A program made the translations under genes and the position numbers. Shown here piece by piece: positions 1 to 8,638 of a stretch of 64,000 nucleotides of DNA. This stretch comes from Flavobacteriales bacterium UBA952. Its GTDB lineage: Bacteria; Bacteroidota; Bacteroidia; Flavobacteriales_D; Crocinitomicaceae. Under the pieces are notes generated by a model that did no database searches, was not told the DNA's origin, and saw only the letters and a list, made by a program, of their open reading frames with translations. The stretch covers positions 152,443-216,442 of the forward strand of contig DBCS01000008.1 in the NCBI GenBank assembly GCA_002293185.1, in the 5' to 3' direction. The stretch's first letter is position 1. Every line of letters starts with the position of its first letter.

Positions 1-170
1 AGGCAAATTTGGTATCCCAACTAACAGGTGCTGTTCGCTGGACGCAAATCATGCAAAACATGCTTGCTCATGGCTGTTCGGAGGTTATTGAAGTAGGGCC
101 AGGCAAAGTATTACAGGGCCTGTTTAAAAAAGTTGACCGCGAAATCCTAACCAGTAGCGCAGTACTTTAA
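1..170 (+). CDS. fabD: Malonyl-CoA:ACP transacylase, C-terminal end (partial)
   Basis: Reading from base 3, 55 codons end in TAA at 168-170. The segment has the FabD C-terminal pattern: a VRWTQ stretch, then EVGPGKVLQGLFKK. In FabD the RWxxx region and the G-P-G-x-V-L-x-G-L loop close the malonyl-transferase fold. The enzyme loads malonate onto acyl carrier protein in cytoplasmic fatty-acid synthesis. The start and the catalytic Ser/His lie outside the window. Confident family call, limited only by truncation. Confidence 0.88.
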   Translation, partial: ANLVSQLTGAVRWTQIMQNMLAHGCSEVIEVGPGKVLQGLFKKVDREILTSSAVL

Positions 171-215
171 TTTTTTTTGTGGAATAAGTTGGACTTCGGC
201 ATCCTATCAATAAAC

Positions 216-944
216 ATGCTGATGAAAAACTTTATGATGGTGTGGATGCTCATGACGGCAGTAAACACAGTAGCCCAATCCGGAACCGGTGATGTCATCG
301 GAACTTTTATCAATTTTTCGACCCAACAACCTGTTGTAGGAGCCAAAGCCATGATCAAAGAAAATGGCCATGTATATTTGGCGCTTTCTAATGAAGAGGG
401 TCGCTTTAGAATTGTTGGGGTACCTGCAGGTACTTACCAAGTAGCGGGTTCTTTTCAAAAAGATAGCACAGCAAAAGCAACCGTTGAAGTATTTATCGAC
501 GCGTATGCCAATGCAGGAATCCTATACTTCGAGAACAAAACCCAAGAAACAAAAGCGGTGCGTTTAAACGGAGGTCGCTACGAGCAAGCGCGCATACAAA
601 TCAGCGAAGTTCCAATGATGACAATTAGCTCCAAGCAAATCAAGTTTAGGTCTGACAAATTTAGTGTGGTCGATATGGTGGCTAATTCGAACTCAGATAT
701 TAAAAAAGATGAAGATGGTGGCCTTATGTTTCGCGGTGCACGAAAAGGCGATATGATCTATATGTTAGATGGCATCAAGTCTAATGAAGTGTTCAACGTG
801 CCCAGCAGCGCCATCGGCAGAATTACCATATACACGGGTGGTTTGCCAGCCAAATATGGCGATACACTCGGTGGGGCTATCATTCTTGAAACCAAAAGTT
901 ATTTTGATCTCTATCGAGAATGGGAGATCAATCAGGCTAACTAA
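216..944 (+). CDS. Secreted carboxypeptidase-regulatory-like plus TonB-plug protein without a barrel
   Basis: About 242 residues. The start is placed at ATG 216 (ATG 222 is also possible) because a short signal peptide ending near TVAQ follows; an in-frame TTG at 177 would add an unlikely leader. Residues about 24-95 look like a carboxypeptidase-regulatory/CNA-B fold (VVGAKAMIKE, then EEGRFRIVGVPAGTYQV). Residues about 140-230 match a TonB-receptor plug, with MLDGIKSNEVFNVPSSAIGR and a GGLPAKYGDTLGGAI segment. The protein ends right after the plug, so the usual ~600-residue outer-membrane barrel is absent. It may be a periplasmic accessory protein or a plug-only relic. Its 3' end overlaps convergent truA by 4 nt. 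Function unknown. Confidence 0.72.
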   Translation: MLMKNFMMVWMLMTAVNTVAQSGTGDVIGTFINFSTQQPVVGAKAMIKENGHVYLALSNEEGRFRIVGVPAGTYQVAGSFQKDSTAKATVEVFIDAYANAGILYFENKTQETKAVRLNGGRYEQARIQISEVPMMTISSKQIKFRSDKFSVVDMVANSNSDIKKDEDGGLMFRGARKGDMIYMLDGIKSNEVFNVPSSAIGRITIYTGGLPAKYGDTLGGAIILETKSYFDLYREWEINQAN

Positions 945-1696
945 ACATGAAGTTCTGGGGCCTTCTCGTAGCGAATCTCCCATAAAAACAAGCCTTGTGC
1001 AGGTACAGAAATAAACGCTTCCGAACGGTCTTGGGCAGCAATGATGTTGGGCAGTTCGGAGGCCTTTATTTTACCTGATCCGACCTCTACGAGCGTCCCA
1101 ACAATAGCCCGAACCATATTGCGTAAAAAGCGGTTGGCACTAATTTCAAAATAGATGCCATCTTTACCCACCGACCATTCCGCTGCAAATACCTCGCATA
1201 TATTTGTTTTGACATCTGTGTGGGCTTTTGCAAAAGTAGAAAAGTCTTGCCGACCAATAAGGTACTCTGCCGCTTGGTTCATAGCAGTAATATCTAGGCT
1301 ATTTTGCACGTACCAGCTCGTGTTGGCTCGAAAAGGATTTTTGTGTTGATGGACAAAGTAACGATACGTACGTGAGTTGGCATCGAAGCGGGCATGGAGG
1401 TCTGAAGGAACTTCCCAGGCCTTATAAAAAGCGAGGTCAGGGGCGGTCATGCGGTTGAGCTTGAAAACCAATTGTTGCGCATCCCAGGTTTGGGGCAGGT
1501 CGGTATGCAAGAAATATTGCTGCGCATGAACGCCGGCGTCTGTGCGGCCACAACCCACTACAGCAATAGGCTGCAAGCCATGGAGTTTGCTGAGGGCAGT
1601 TTCGATGGCTTCTTGCACACTGGGTGCATTTGGCTGATTTTGCCAGCCATTATAGGCGCTTCCATCGTAAGCAAGCTGGATAAAATAGCGCGGCAC
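941..1696 (-). CDS. truA: tRNA pseudouridine(38-40) synthase TruA
   Basis: 251 residues, normal for TruA. It converts uridines 38-40 in the tRNA anticodon arm to pseudouridine. The N-terminus has the TruA pattern LAYDGSAYNGWQ, and the catalytic aspartate sits in GCGRTDAGVHA (about residues 48-58). Later family blocks such as DFSTFAKAHTD and NRFLRNMVRAIVGTL are present. It follows the PD40/TPR gene by one base on the same strand, so the two are probably cotranscribed. Confidence 0.96.
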   Translation of the reverse strand: MPRYFIQLAYDGSAYNGWQNQPNAPSVQEAIETALSKLHGLQPIAVVGCGRTDAGVHAQQYFLHTDLPQTWDAQQLVFKLNRMTAPDLAFYKAWEVPSDLHARFDANSRTYRYFVHQHKNPFRANTSWYVQNSLDITAMNQAAEYLIGRQDFSTFAKAHTDVKTNICEVFAAEWSVGKDGIYFEISANRFLRNMVRAIVGTLVEVGSGKIKASELPNIIAAQDRSEAFISVPAQGLFLWEIRYEKAPELHV

Positions 1697-1697
1697 C

Positions 1698-3062
1698 TTA
1701 TTTCAAGTCTTCTATTTGTAAAATACTTACAGGTGCCTTGAATAAATTGTAACTAAACAAGCCTTCAAGTTCGCTGACACTTGCCCAAGTGAGGGTGTTT
1801 CCACTGCGCTGAAAATGGGTGTCGTCTAGTGTTGTATTGATGGCGGCTCCCAAATTTATGGGTGCTGACCAACCTTCGTTTTCTCTTTTACAATAAAAAA
1901 TATCGTAGCCTCCCATGCCCAAGTGGCCGTCGGAAGCAAAAAACAAAAGTTTTCCGTCTGGAGTCACGAAAGGCGTGGTTTCCCGGCCTTCGGTATTGAT
2001 ACCTTGTGGTAGTGCTTGTACATCAGCTTGCCAAACACCATTGATTTTCTTTGCCACATAGATGTCGGTTGCGTATTTTTCGGCAGCCCGATCAGAAATA
2101 AAATAAAGTTCTTCGATGTACGTAAATTCATCGACCCAGATAGTATCGGTTTTAGTTGGTGCACCTTCAAAGTAACTGGTGTTGAGTCCAGGAATATCTT
2201 TAATGATACGTTTGTCATCCCATACCCCGGATGTTTCGGCAGTGAGTTCAAAAATATCTGATCCTTGGGTGCTCAACTCTTTAGAGGCGGTGGTGTTCAG
2301 GGTGCCAAGAGCGCTGAGTTGATCAGCGGCTAGGTAAGAGAGGGCATCAAAACCTTCGGTATTGAAAAGTTCGTCGTATTCAAAATTGCGTACCCATGAG
2401 TTGTTATTTTCAGGGTCTGGTTGTGCTTGATAGATATCTTCAAAAAAGCGTTGGTCGTCGGGGTTGAGGTTGGCGCCTTTGGAGTCAGGGTTACGCGTCG
2501 TGAAATAAAGGGTTTGACCATCTAAGCTGAGTATAGGTCCGTATTCGTCGTAATTGGTATTGAGCGCTCCACCTAACAGTTGACGTTGATTCAAAGCGTC
2601 TTTTTGTAGTTCGTTTAGTGCAAAATCACTTTGTTCTTCAAGCAATTGAAAGCCCAGTAATTTGTAATCTTTTTCAGATTTGATCAAATTCTTGGCTTGT
2701 ACGCATAAATTTTTGGCTTGTGCACAATTGCCGAGTGAGAGTTCAATTTGACCCGCTAAATAGAGATGTTCTTCGTTGGTGTTGGCCCCGAATAAGTCGA
2801 GTGCCTTGGCGCAGTGTTCTTGAGCGTAGTGGTAAGACCGCAAGTCGAATTCTGTGGTGGCCAGTAAGAAAAAAGCATTGGCATAAGTAGAGTCTAGTGC
2901 AACGGCTTGCTTGAGCAGCATATAGGCATTGGTACTTTGCCCTTCATTGAAGAGCGTGCTGGCGTTGGCAGTTATGCGCTTGGCGTTGATTTGATCTTTT
3001 TTTGTAATGGTTTGTGTCAACCCTAGGAATGGTAAACAAAAAAACAGGAATAAGGCTCTCAT
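1698..3062 (-). CDS. Exported TPR and WD40-like (PD40) protein
   Basis: 454 residues with an N-terminal signal peptide (MRALFLFFCLPFLGLTQ). Residues about 30-130 are tetratricopeptide-like (NEGQSTNAYMLLKQAVALD, YANAFFLLATTEFDLRSYHYA). The second half carries TolB-like PD40 beta-propeller repeats, each with the DG-x-x-L-x-F core (SLDGQTLYFTTRN, TPDGKLLFFASDGHLGMGG). Many Bacteroidota proteins with this plan end in a peptidoglycan-binding OmpA domain; this one stops after the propeller. It is likely a periplasmic or surface-associated scaffold, and no enzymatic role is evident. It is probably the first gene of a two-gene unit with truA. Confidence 0.75.
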   Translation of the reverse strand: MRALFLFFCLPFLGLTQTITKKDQINAKRITANASTLFNEGQSTNAYMLLKQAVALDSTYANAFFLLATTEFDLRSYHYAQEHCAKALDLFGANTNEEHLYLAGQIELSLGNCAQAKNLCVQAKNLIKSEKDYKLLGFQLLEEQSDFALNELQKDALNQRQLLGGALNTNYDEYGPILSLDGQTLYFTTRNPDSKGANLNPDDQRFFEDIYQAQPDPENNNSWVRNFEYDELFNTEGFDALSYLAADQLSALGTLNTTASKELSTQGSDIFELTAETSGVWDDKRIIKDIPGLNTSYFEGAPTKTDTIWVDEFTYIEELYFISDRAAEKYATDIYVAKKINGVWQADVQALPQGINTEGRETTPFVTPDGKLLFFASDGHLGMGGYDIFYCKRENEGWSAPINLGAAINTTLDDTHFQRSGNTLTWASVSELEGLFSYNLFKAPVSILQIEDLK

Positions 3063-3107
3063 GTAGATTGGAATATGTTACAAAGTAAATAAAACTATTA
3101 AATTCAA

Positions 3108-3115
3108 TAACTTTG
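3108..3115 (+). promoter_or_regulatory. Candidate Bacteroidota -7 promoter element
   Basis: TAACTTTG matches TAnnTTTG and lies 12 nt before the ATG at 3128. No TTG is seen at the expected -33 spacing, so it rests on the -7 match and position. Confidence 0.45.
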
Positions 3116-3127
3116 AATAAAGAATAG

Positions 3128-4003
3128 ATGTCAACCTTTTATCGTTTATTAGTCCTTTTTATTGTAATCTTCAGCTTTTTAGGCTGTGCGCAGCAGCCGT
3201 CGGTTCAAGAGAAGAAAAAGAAGAAGCACAAGCACAAGTATTCTCATACTTGGACCACCCTCACCCCTGGAATGCAATACAAAGAAATCAATGCGCCTAC
3301 AGCATCTTTTCTCGGCGATTCTAAATTATCCATTCTTCGTTTAGATCCCGCTCAATTTCGCTTTGATCTTTTCTCGGCAACTCAAAATGACGCCATACCT
3401 AAAAGTGTAAGTTCATGGTCCGAATCTTTTGGTTTAATTGTTGCGTTCAATGCCAGCATGTATAGTTTGGAAAATCCATTGCAAAGTAGAGCATACATGA
3501 AAAACGGCAGGCATATCAATAACGGCCAACTCTTAGAAAATTTCAATTTAATGTTAGCACTTGGCCCCAAAGCAAAGCGCAAACGGTCAAATATTGAGGT
3601 GCTCGACCTCACTTGCTCCAATTGGGAAGAAGAAAAAAATAATTTTACTGCCTTTGCGCAAGGCCTGCGCATGATCGATTGCAATGGGAGTCCGATGTAC
3701 TGGAAAAAGAAAATTCAATCTTGTAGTATGTTAATCGCAGCTGAAGACCAAAAAGGTTGGTTTTATCTCATTTTTACGCGCTCTCCTTACACGCACAATC
3801 AGATGATTGACTTCATCAAACAAATGCCTGGCGGCTTGCACAACGCCATTTATTTAGAAGGCGGTCCTGAAACCAGTCTTTTGATCAACGTAGATGGTCA
3901 CCGAATAGCAAAAGTGGGTTCTTGGGTATCTGACACCTGGGAAAGCGATACCAATCGGCACTTTTGGCCCCTGCCAAATATTGTCGGAATCAGAAAAAAG
4001 TAA
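3128..4003 (+). CDS. Phosphodiester-glycosidase-like (NAGPA/DUF2233-type) lipoprotein
   Basis: 291 residues with a lipoprotein signal: hydrophobic stretch then FSFLGC, with Cys 20 as the likely lipidated residue, followed by a Lys/His-rich linker. The body resembles the phosphodiester glycosidase family that includes the mammalian mannose-6-phosphate uncovering enzyme. The shared blocks are VAFNASMYSLENPLQS (family N-G-x-F-like block), a MKNGRHINNG turn, and the C-terminal NAIYLEGGPETSLLIN, comparable to the D-G-G-x-S active-site loop. The substrate is unknown. It is probably anchored in the outer membrane or periplasm. It converges on the next gene with only 2 nt between stop codons. Confidence 0.7.
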   Translation: MSTFYRLLVLFIVIFSFLGCAQQPSVQEKKKKKHKHKYSHTWTTLTPGMQYKEINAPTASFLGDSKLSILRLDPAQFRFDLFSATQNDAIPKSVSSWSESFGLIVAFNASMYSLENPLQSRAYMKNGRHINNGQLLENFNLMLALGPKAKRKRSNIEVLDLTCSNWEEEKNNFTAFAQGLRMIDCNGSPMYWKKKIQSCSMLIAAEDQKGWFYLIFTRSPYTHNQMIDFIKQMPGGLHNAIYLEGGPETSLLINVDGHRIAKVGSWVSDTWESDTNRHFWPLPNIVGIRKK

Positions 4004-4005
4004 GT

Positions 4006-4656
4006 TTATTTTTCACAGAGTTCAGGGTACATAAGTACTTGTACACCTTGGCGCGCATTAAAGGAAAAACGATGCATTGTAACAGCTAATTCTTTGGCGC
4101 TTATGCTGTGGTATTTTTGGAGCTTACCAATGAGAAACAGATCAAAAGCCGGGCTGAGGACTTGTGCAATTTTTTCGCCAAAGCGTTTTTCAGCACGCGG
4201 TCCTATGAGAATAGAGGGCTGGTAAATGAGCGTACGATCAAAATTTAATGCGATGAGGTCTCGCTCGATTTCTCCTTTAAGGCGACTATAAAAAATTTTT
4301 GATTTCACGTCGGCACCAACGGCACTAATGAGATGAACCTCCGAAACACCTTTGCTTTTGGCCGCTTTGGCCGCGGCGATAGTGATGCCGTGGTCTATTG
4401 CAATGTATTGCTTCTGATCAGGCGTTTTTTTTCTTGTGGTGCCAATACCGCAATACAAAGCCGTGGCGTTGTCAAAAGCACTGGGTTCGGGCTGGCTCAA
4501 ATCAGTTTGGATGACCTTGATTTTATCTGAAGCGTAGGTCAGTGCGCGTCTGCTCAAAATTCTAATTTCGGCTACTTGCGGATCATCGGTCAATTCTTGA
4601 ACTAAGGCTGATCCGACGAGGCCTGTTGCACCAATGACCACAACTGTTTTTTGCAT
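4006..4656 (-). CDS. NAD(P)-binding Rossmann-fold oxidoreductase (atypical SDR)
   Basis: 216 residues. The start is ATG 4656: it gives the Rossmann start MQKTVVVIGATGLVGSALVQ with a G-x-x-G-x-x-G dinucleotide loop, and a -7 promoter element lies just upstream. The rest resembles the small HTATIP2/NAD(P)H-binding atypical SDRs (VHLISAVGADVKSKIFYSR with a Y-x-x-x-K-like motif, then RPSILIG-like LIYQPSILIGPR). The substrate cannot be deduced. It is monocistronic and convergent with the glycosidase-like gene. Confidence 0.75.
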   Translation of the reverse strand: MQKTVVVIGATGLVGSALVQELTDDPQVAEIRILSRRALTYASDKIKVIQTDLSQPEPSAFDNATALYCGIGTTRKKTPDQKQYIAIDHGITIAAAKAAKSKGVSEVHLISAVGADVKSKIFYSRLKGEIERDLIALNFDRTLIYQPSILIGPRAEKRFGEKIAQVLSPAFDLFLIGKLQKYHSISAKELAVTMHRFSFNARQGVQVLMYPELCEK

Positions 4657-4659
4657 CCT

Positions 4660-4667
4660 CAAAATTA
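4660..4667 (-). promoter_or_regulatory. -7 element 3 nt before the start of the Rossmann-fold gene
   Basis: On the minus strand the sequence reads TAATTTTG, AGG, then the ATG at 4656. The spacing implies transcription starting at or next to the start codon, hence a leaderless mRNA. Confidence 0.55.
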
Positions 4668-4749
4668 CTTATAATAGGGATAAAAAGAAATTATTTGACC
4701 GAACAGCTTCCTCAAATTATAGAAAAGAATTTTGGTTACATAGATGGTC

Positions 4750-6150
4750 TTACGGCTGTGCCAAAATCCATGATGTAACCCATTGCATTACCTGAGGGTC
4801 TATGCTCTGTTCTAAAGTGGCGTATTCACTCAGGTTACACTCCTTGCATTGTTGAAATAAATGGTTGGCACCTTCTAGCATATAAAATGTACTTTTTTCC
4901 AAAGAGGCTTTGCTCATCGCAGTTCTAAAACTTGCTTGGTTGGCCTGAGCGGGAACTTGAATATCTTCGCTACCATTGATAATTAAGAAGGGAATATCGA
5001 GTTGTGAAAGGTATGCTTGGCTTTCAAATGCCAAAAATTCCCGAGCCCAAGTATTGTTGAAAAATACACTCATTTGCTCGATGAGTTCTTTTTGATTAGC
5101 GCCATCTAACAGTTTTTTAGGAATGCTGTCCCAGCAACTATTTAACCAGGCATTATACTGTTTAGAAAAATCGTTTGGAGTACTTCTCAATGCAATTTCA
5201 GCACCCTCTTTGTAAAAGCGTTGATTCCATCGGCTTTCCTCTTCAGAATAACCGCTTTTTTTTGGAATCAAGTACTGTTGTTCAATCAGGACTTCTTTTC
5301 CGCTATTGCCCACTGAAGCTGCTTCAATAATTGCTGAAATATACTTCGTCTGTACAGCTGCTCTGAGGGCCGTCATGCCGCCTTCTGAGTGGCCGTAAAT
5401 ATATAGTTGGGCTTTCGGGAATTCCTTTTTGAGCTTATTGACAATAGAAATCAAGTCATTGGCAAAATCGGTTTGCGTAGCTTCATTGAATTTCCCAGAA
5501 CTCATGCCAACGCCACGGTCGTCGTAGCGATACGAGGCGATACCATTGCGGCCGAGATGGTCTGCCAACACCCAAAACGAACGGTGCCCTAAGATTTCGC
5601 AATCGCGGTCCTGTGCGCCTGAGCCCGACACCAAAATAACCAATGGAAACCGCGCTGCTTTCTCCTTTTCAGGTAAAATCAAGGTGCCGGAAAGTGTTGT
5701 TTTTTTATCCGTCTTGACCTGTATTTCACTAGTCATATAGGGAAATGGCGCTTTTGGATCTTGTATTTTTCCTTTCACTTCTTTGGCAATCATTACCTCT
5801 TTGTAAAAGATAGCCGACCAAGCCAAACCTGCTTGTTTCATCGTACCCACTAAAGAATCACCATGTAGTTTTGCGCTATAAGTAAGGCCTAGCATCTTCC
5901 AGTTGAACCACAAACTATCCGAGAAAAGTGCAAACTCTTCCATTGTTTGTGGCTTTAATTGCGGCTGATCTGGAATGGAAACGATAATGGATCCATCGCG
6001 TCCAATGCCCCGAACATCCAGATCCATGAGTAAGGATTTCCCAGCTACTTGAAAGTTACTGTGCCAAACACCTTGGATTTGTGAATGCGTAGTGTGATCA
6101 ATAATAGAAAGGATTGAAACAATTAAAAAATAATGTAATTTGATTTTCAT
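4750..6150 (-). CDS. Exported alpha/beta hydrolase
   Basis: 466 residues from ATG 6150, chosen because a signal peptide (MKIKLHYFLIVSILSII...HS) begins there. Residues about 20-130 form a small beta-rich N-terminal region found in secreted Bacteroidota esterases. The hydrolase fold follows, with an oxyanion region LVSGSGAQDRD, RYDDRGVGMS, nucleophile elbow IYGHSEGG (Ser catalytic), acid-containing FLIINGSEDIQVPA and terminal His in LEGANHLFQ. It is probably a periplasmic esterase or peptidase of unknown substrate. It lies 69 nt after mtnA on the same strand. Confidence 0.82.
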   Translation of the reverse strand: MKIKLHYFLIVSILSIIDHTTHSQIQGVWHSNFQVAGKSLLMDLDVRGIGRDGSIIVSIPDQPQLKPQTMEEFALFSDSLWFNWKMLGLTYSAKLHGDSLVGTMKQAGLAWSAIFYKEVMIAKEVKGKIQDPKAPFPYMTSEIQVKTDKKTTLSGTLILPEKEKAARFPLVILVSGSGAQDRDCEILGHRSFWVLADHLGRNGIASYRYDDRGVGMSSGKFNEATQTDFANDLISIVNKLKKEFPKAQLYIYGHSEGGMTALRAAVQTKYISAIIEAASVGNSGKEVLIEQQYLIPKKSGYSEEESRWNQRFYKEGAEIALRSTPNDFSKQYNAWLNSCWDSIPKKLLDGANQKELIEQMSVFFNNTWAREFLAFESQAYLSQLDIPFLIINGSEDIQVPAQANQASFRTAMSKASLEKSTFYMLEGANHLFQQCKECNLSEYATLEQSIDPQVMQWVTSWILAQP

Positions 6151-6219
6151 GGTCTTAAAGGTATTTTTTTTTCTTATTTGAAAATAGATTGAGTAATCAT
6201 CATTCAAATCATTATTATT

Positions 6220-7308
6220 CTAAATTTTATACTCCGGGAATAAGGAAAGAATTCCATCTTCTGAGGCAGCGCAAATACCCCGTTCCGTGATCAAGCCTGT
6301 GACTAAACGCGCAGGTGTTACATCAAAACCATAATTGGCTGCTGGTGTCGTTTCAGGGCAAATCAAAACGGGTTCAATTTTGCCTGAAGCAGATTTCCCA
6401 ATGACGTACTTGACTTCATTTTGATCGCGTTCTTCGATCGGAATTTCTTTAAGACCATCGTTGATACGCATGTCGAGGGTAGTAGATGGCAAGGCCACAT
6501 AAAACGGAATTTGGTTGTCTTTGGCCGCCAAAGCTTTGAGGTAGGTGCCAATTTTATTAGCGACATCGCCTTGACGCGTGGTGCGGTCTGTGCCCACAAT
6601 AACGAGGTCAACCATGCTGTGTTGCATGAGGTGCCCACCCGTGTTGTCAACGATAAGCGTATGCTTGACACCGTGTTTGGTGAGTTCGTAAGCGGTGAGG
6701 TTAGCGCCTTGATTGCGCGGGCGTGTTTCATCTACCCATACATGAACGTCAATGCCTTTTTGAACGGCCTGATAAATAGGTGAGGTGATGGTACCCCATT
6801 CAATACAACCGAGCATGCCTGCATTACAATGGGTTAAAATATGCACTGTTTCTCCTTTCTTTTTTTCCGAAATACGCTCAATTAAAGGCAGTCCATGCAC
6901 ACCAATCATGCGACACGTTTCAATATCTTCCTCCACAATTTTTTGCGCTTCGTTCCAGGCAGCTTCTAAAAAGTCTGCGGCCTCGTCTAGGGCTTTTTGC
7001 ATGCGGTCTAGCGCCCAAAATAAATTAACTGCCGTAGGCCTAGATGCACGAAGCACTGTAAAAGCTTCATCCAAAAAACGAGCGTCGAGCCCTTTAGTGA
7101 TTAATTCGCGTACCGCTAAGAAAATACCATAGGCTGCGGTGGCACCAATGAGTGGAGCTCCTCTAACAGTCATGCTTCTAATGGCGAGGTCAGCATCTTG
7201 ATAAGTTTGCAACTTAACGACCACATATTCATGTGGCAATTGGCGCTGGTCAATGACCTCGATGTCTCGTTCGGGGGTAGTCCAGATCGTTCTAAAGTTT
7301 CTGCTCAT
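6220..7308 (-). CDS. mtnA: S-methyl-5-thioribose-1-phosphate isomerase
   Basis: 362 residues, typical MtnA length. It isomerises methylthioribose-1-phosphate to methylthioribulose-1-phosphate in methionine salvage. Visible family signatures are TVRGAPLIGATAAYG (about residues 47-61), HCNAGML with the catalytic Cys, and GTDRTTRQGDVANKIGTY with the catalytic Asp. That Cys/Asp pair separates MtnA from regulatory eIF2B-type homologues. It sits downstream of metK but behind a strong terminator. No other salvage genes are in the window. Confidence 0.94.
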   Translation of the reverse strand: MSRNFRTIWTTPERDIEVIDQRQLPHEYVVVKLQTYQDADLAIRSMTVRGAPLIGATAAYGIFLAVRELITKGLDARFLDEAFTVLRASRPTAVNLFWALDRMQKALDEAADFLEAAWNEAQKIVEEDIETCRMIGVHGLPLIERISEKKKGETVHILTHCNAGMLGCIEWGTITSPIYQAVQKGIDVHVWVDETRPRNQGANLTAYELTKHGVKHTLIVDNTGGHLMQHSMVDLVIVGTDRTTRQGDVANKIGTYLKALAAKDNQIPFYVALPSTTLDMRINDGLKEIPIEERDQNEVKYVIGKSASGKIEPVLICPETTPAANYGFDVTPARLVTGLITERGICAASEDGILSLFPEYKI

Positions 7309-7319
7309 GAGAATAGATT

Positions 7320-7346
7320 AAAAAAAAAGCCCGACGAGCGGGCTTT
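7320..7346 (-). terminator. Rho-independent terminator after metK
   Basis: An 8-bp perfect stem (7326-7333 with 7339-7346, core AGCCCG/CGGGCT) and a 5-nt loop. On the minus strand it ends in a run of about nine T (7328-7320). It lies between the metK stop and the mtnA start, only 11 nt from the latter. Confidence 0.85.
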
Positions 7347-7353
7347 AGTTATT

Positions 7354-8610
7354 TTAGAGGCCAAAAGCCGTTTTGACTTGATCAACGTAGTCGAGTTTTT
7401 CCCAGGTGAAAAGCTCAACCTCGCGGCTAACAGAAGAACCGTCAGGTGCAGTGAAGTGTTTGATAACGACTTCGTTTTTGCGTCCCATATGGCCGTAAGC
7501 TGCTGTTTCTTGATAAATGGGGTTGCGCAATTTCAAGCGTTGCTCGATAAAGTAAGGGCGCATGTCAAAAATTTGCCCAATTTTGATAGCCATTTCACCA
7601 TCGGTCATTGAAACTTTAGAGGTTCCGTACGTATTGATATATAAACCACATGGTTCGGCAACACCAATCGCATAAGAAACTTGGACAAGTACTTCGTCGC
7701 AAAGACCAGCTGCAACCATGTTTTTAGCGATATGACGGGTTGCGTAGGCAGCAGAGCGGTCTACTTTTGAAGGGTCTTTTCCGGAGAAAGCACCACCACC
7801 GTGTGCACCTTTACCACCGTAAGTATCGACGATGATTTTGCGACCTGTAAGGCCGGTGTCTCCGTGTGGACCACCAATTACAAATTTGCCTGTTGGGTTG
7901 ATATGATAGGTAATCGCATTGTTGAAAAGCGCTTGAATTGCCGGTGAAAGTTTGGCTTTCACTCGCGGAATCACGATTTCGATGATGTCTTTTTTAATTT
8001 TTGCCAACATTACGGCTTCATCAGCAAAGTCGTCGTGTTGGGTGGAGACTACGATGGTGTCGATGCGCTGTGGGACATTGTCATCGGAATATTCGATAGT
8101 GACTTGCGATTTGGCATCTGGGCGCAAATAGGGAATGAGCGCTGCTTCATTGTTGCGAATAGCAGACATTTCTTCTAGTATTTTGTGCGCGAGGTCAAGT
8201 GCCAAAGGCATGTAGTTGTCAGTTTCTTTGGTGGCATAACCAAACATCATTCCTTGATCGCCTGCACCTTGGTCTTCTGGATTACTGCGCTCCACGCCCT
8301 GATTGATATCTGAAGATTGCTCATGTATGGCAGAAAGAATACCACAGGAATTGGCATCAAACATATATTCAGATTTAGTGTAGCCAATTTTACGAATGGT
8401 TTCGCGTGCAATTTTTTGAACGTCGAGGTATACAGTAGATTTTACCTCGCCAGCTAAAACAACCTGACCTGTAGTGACGAGGGTTTCACAAGCTACTTTT
8501 GAGCTTGGGTCAAAAGCCATGAAGTTATCGATGAGCGCATCGGAAATTTGATCGGAAACTTTGTCTGGGTGTCCTTCAGAAACGGACTCAGAAGTGAATA
8601 AATATGCCAT
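7354..8610 (-). CDS. metK: S-adenosylmethionine synthetase
   Basis: 418 residues. It makes S-adenosylmethionine from methionine and ATP in the cytoplasm. The N-terminal SEGHPDKVSDQISDALID block, the GDQGMMFGYAT hexapeptide-like motif and the ATP-binding GGGAFSGKDPSKVDRSAAY block are all present. It is somewhat longer than the ~384-residue enterobacterial enzyme, as is usual in Bacteroidota. Its transcript appears to end at the hairpin immediately downstream. No SAM riboswitch fits in the 25-nt gap upstream. Confidence 0.97.
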   Translation of the reverse strand: MAYLFTSESVSEGHPDKVSDQISDALIDNFMAFDPSSKVACETLVTTGQVVLAGEVKSTVYLDVQKIARETIRKIGYTKSEYMFDANSCGILSAIHEQSSDINQGVERSNPEDQGAGDQGMMFGYATKETDNYMPLALDLAHKILEEMSAIRNNEAALIPYLRPDAKSQVTIEYSDDNVPQRIDTIVVSTQHDDFADEAVMLAKIKKDIIEIVIPRVKAKLSPAIQALFNNAITYHINPTGKFVIGGPHGDTGLTGRKIIVDTYGGKGAHGGGAFSGKDPSKVDRSAAYATRHIAKNMVAAGLCDEVLVQVSYAIGVAEPCGLYINTYGTSKVSMTDGEMAIKIGQIFDMRPYFIEQRLKLRNPIYQETAAYGHMGRKNEVVIKHFTAPDGSSVSREVELFTWEKLDYVDQVKTAFGL

Positions 8611-8630
8611 TAGTTGATTTTATTAGAGTG

Positions 8631-8638
8631 CAAAGTTA
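8631..8638 (-). promoter_or_regulatory. Candidate -7 element for metK
   Basis: TAACTTTG on the minus strand, 20 nt before the metK ATG and overlapping the stop region of the upstream dehydrogenase gene. No clear -33 TTG. It suggests metK has its own promoter within the longer gene string. Confidence 0.4.

Noticed and set aside
177..215. TTG start at 177 for the plug protein
   Set aside because: It places non-signal residues ahead of a clear signal peptide that begins at ATG 216 or 222.
6421..6783. Open frame antisense to mtnA
   Set aside because: No recognisable domain, no promoter, and entirely inside a strongly conserved gene.
8611..8635. SAM riboswitch upstream of metK
   Set aside because: Only 25 nt separate the genes, too short for any SAM aptamer.
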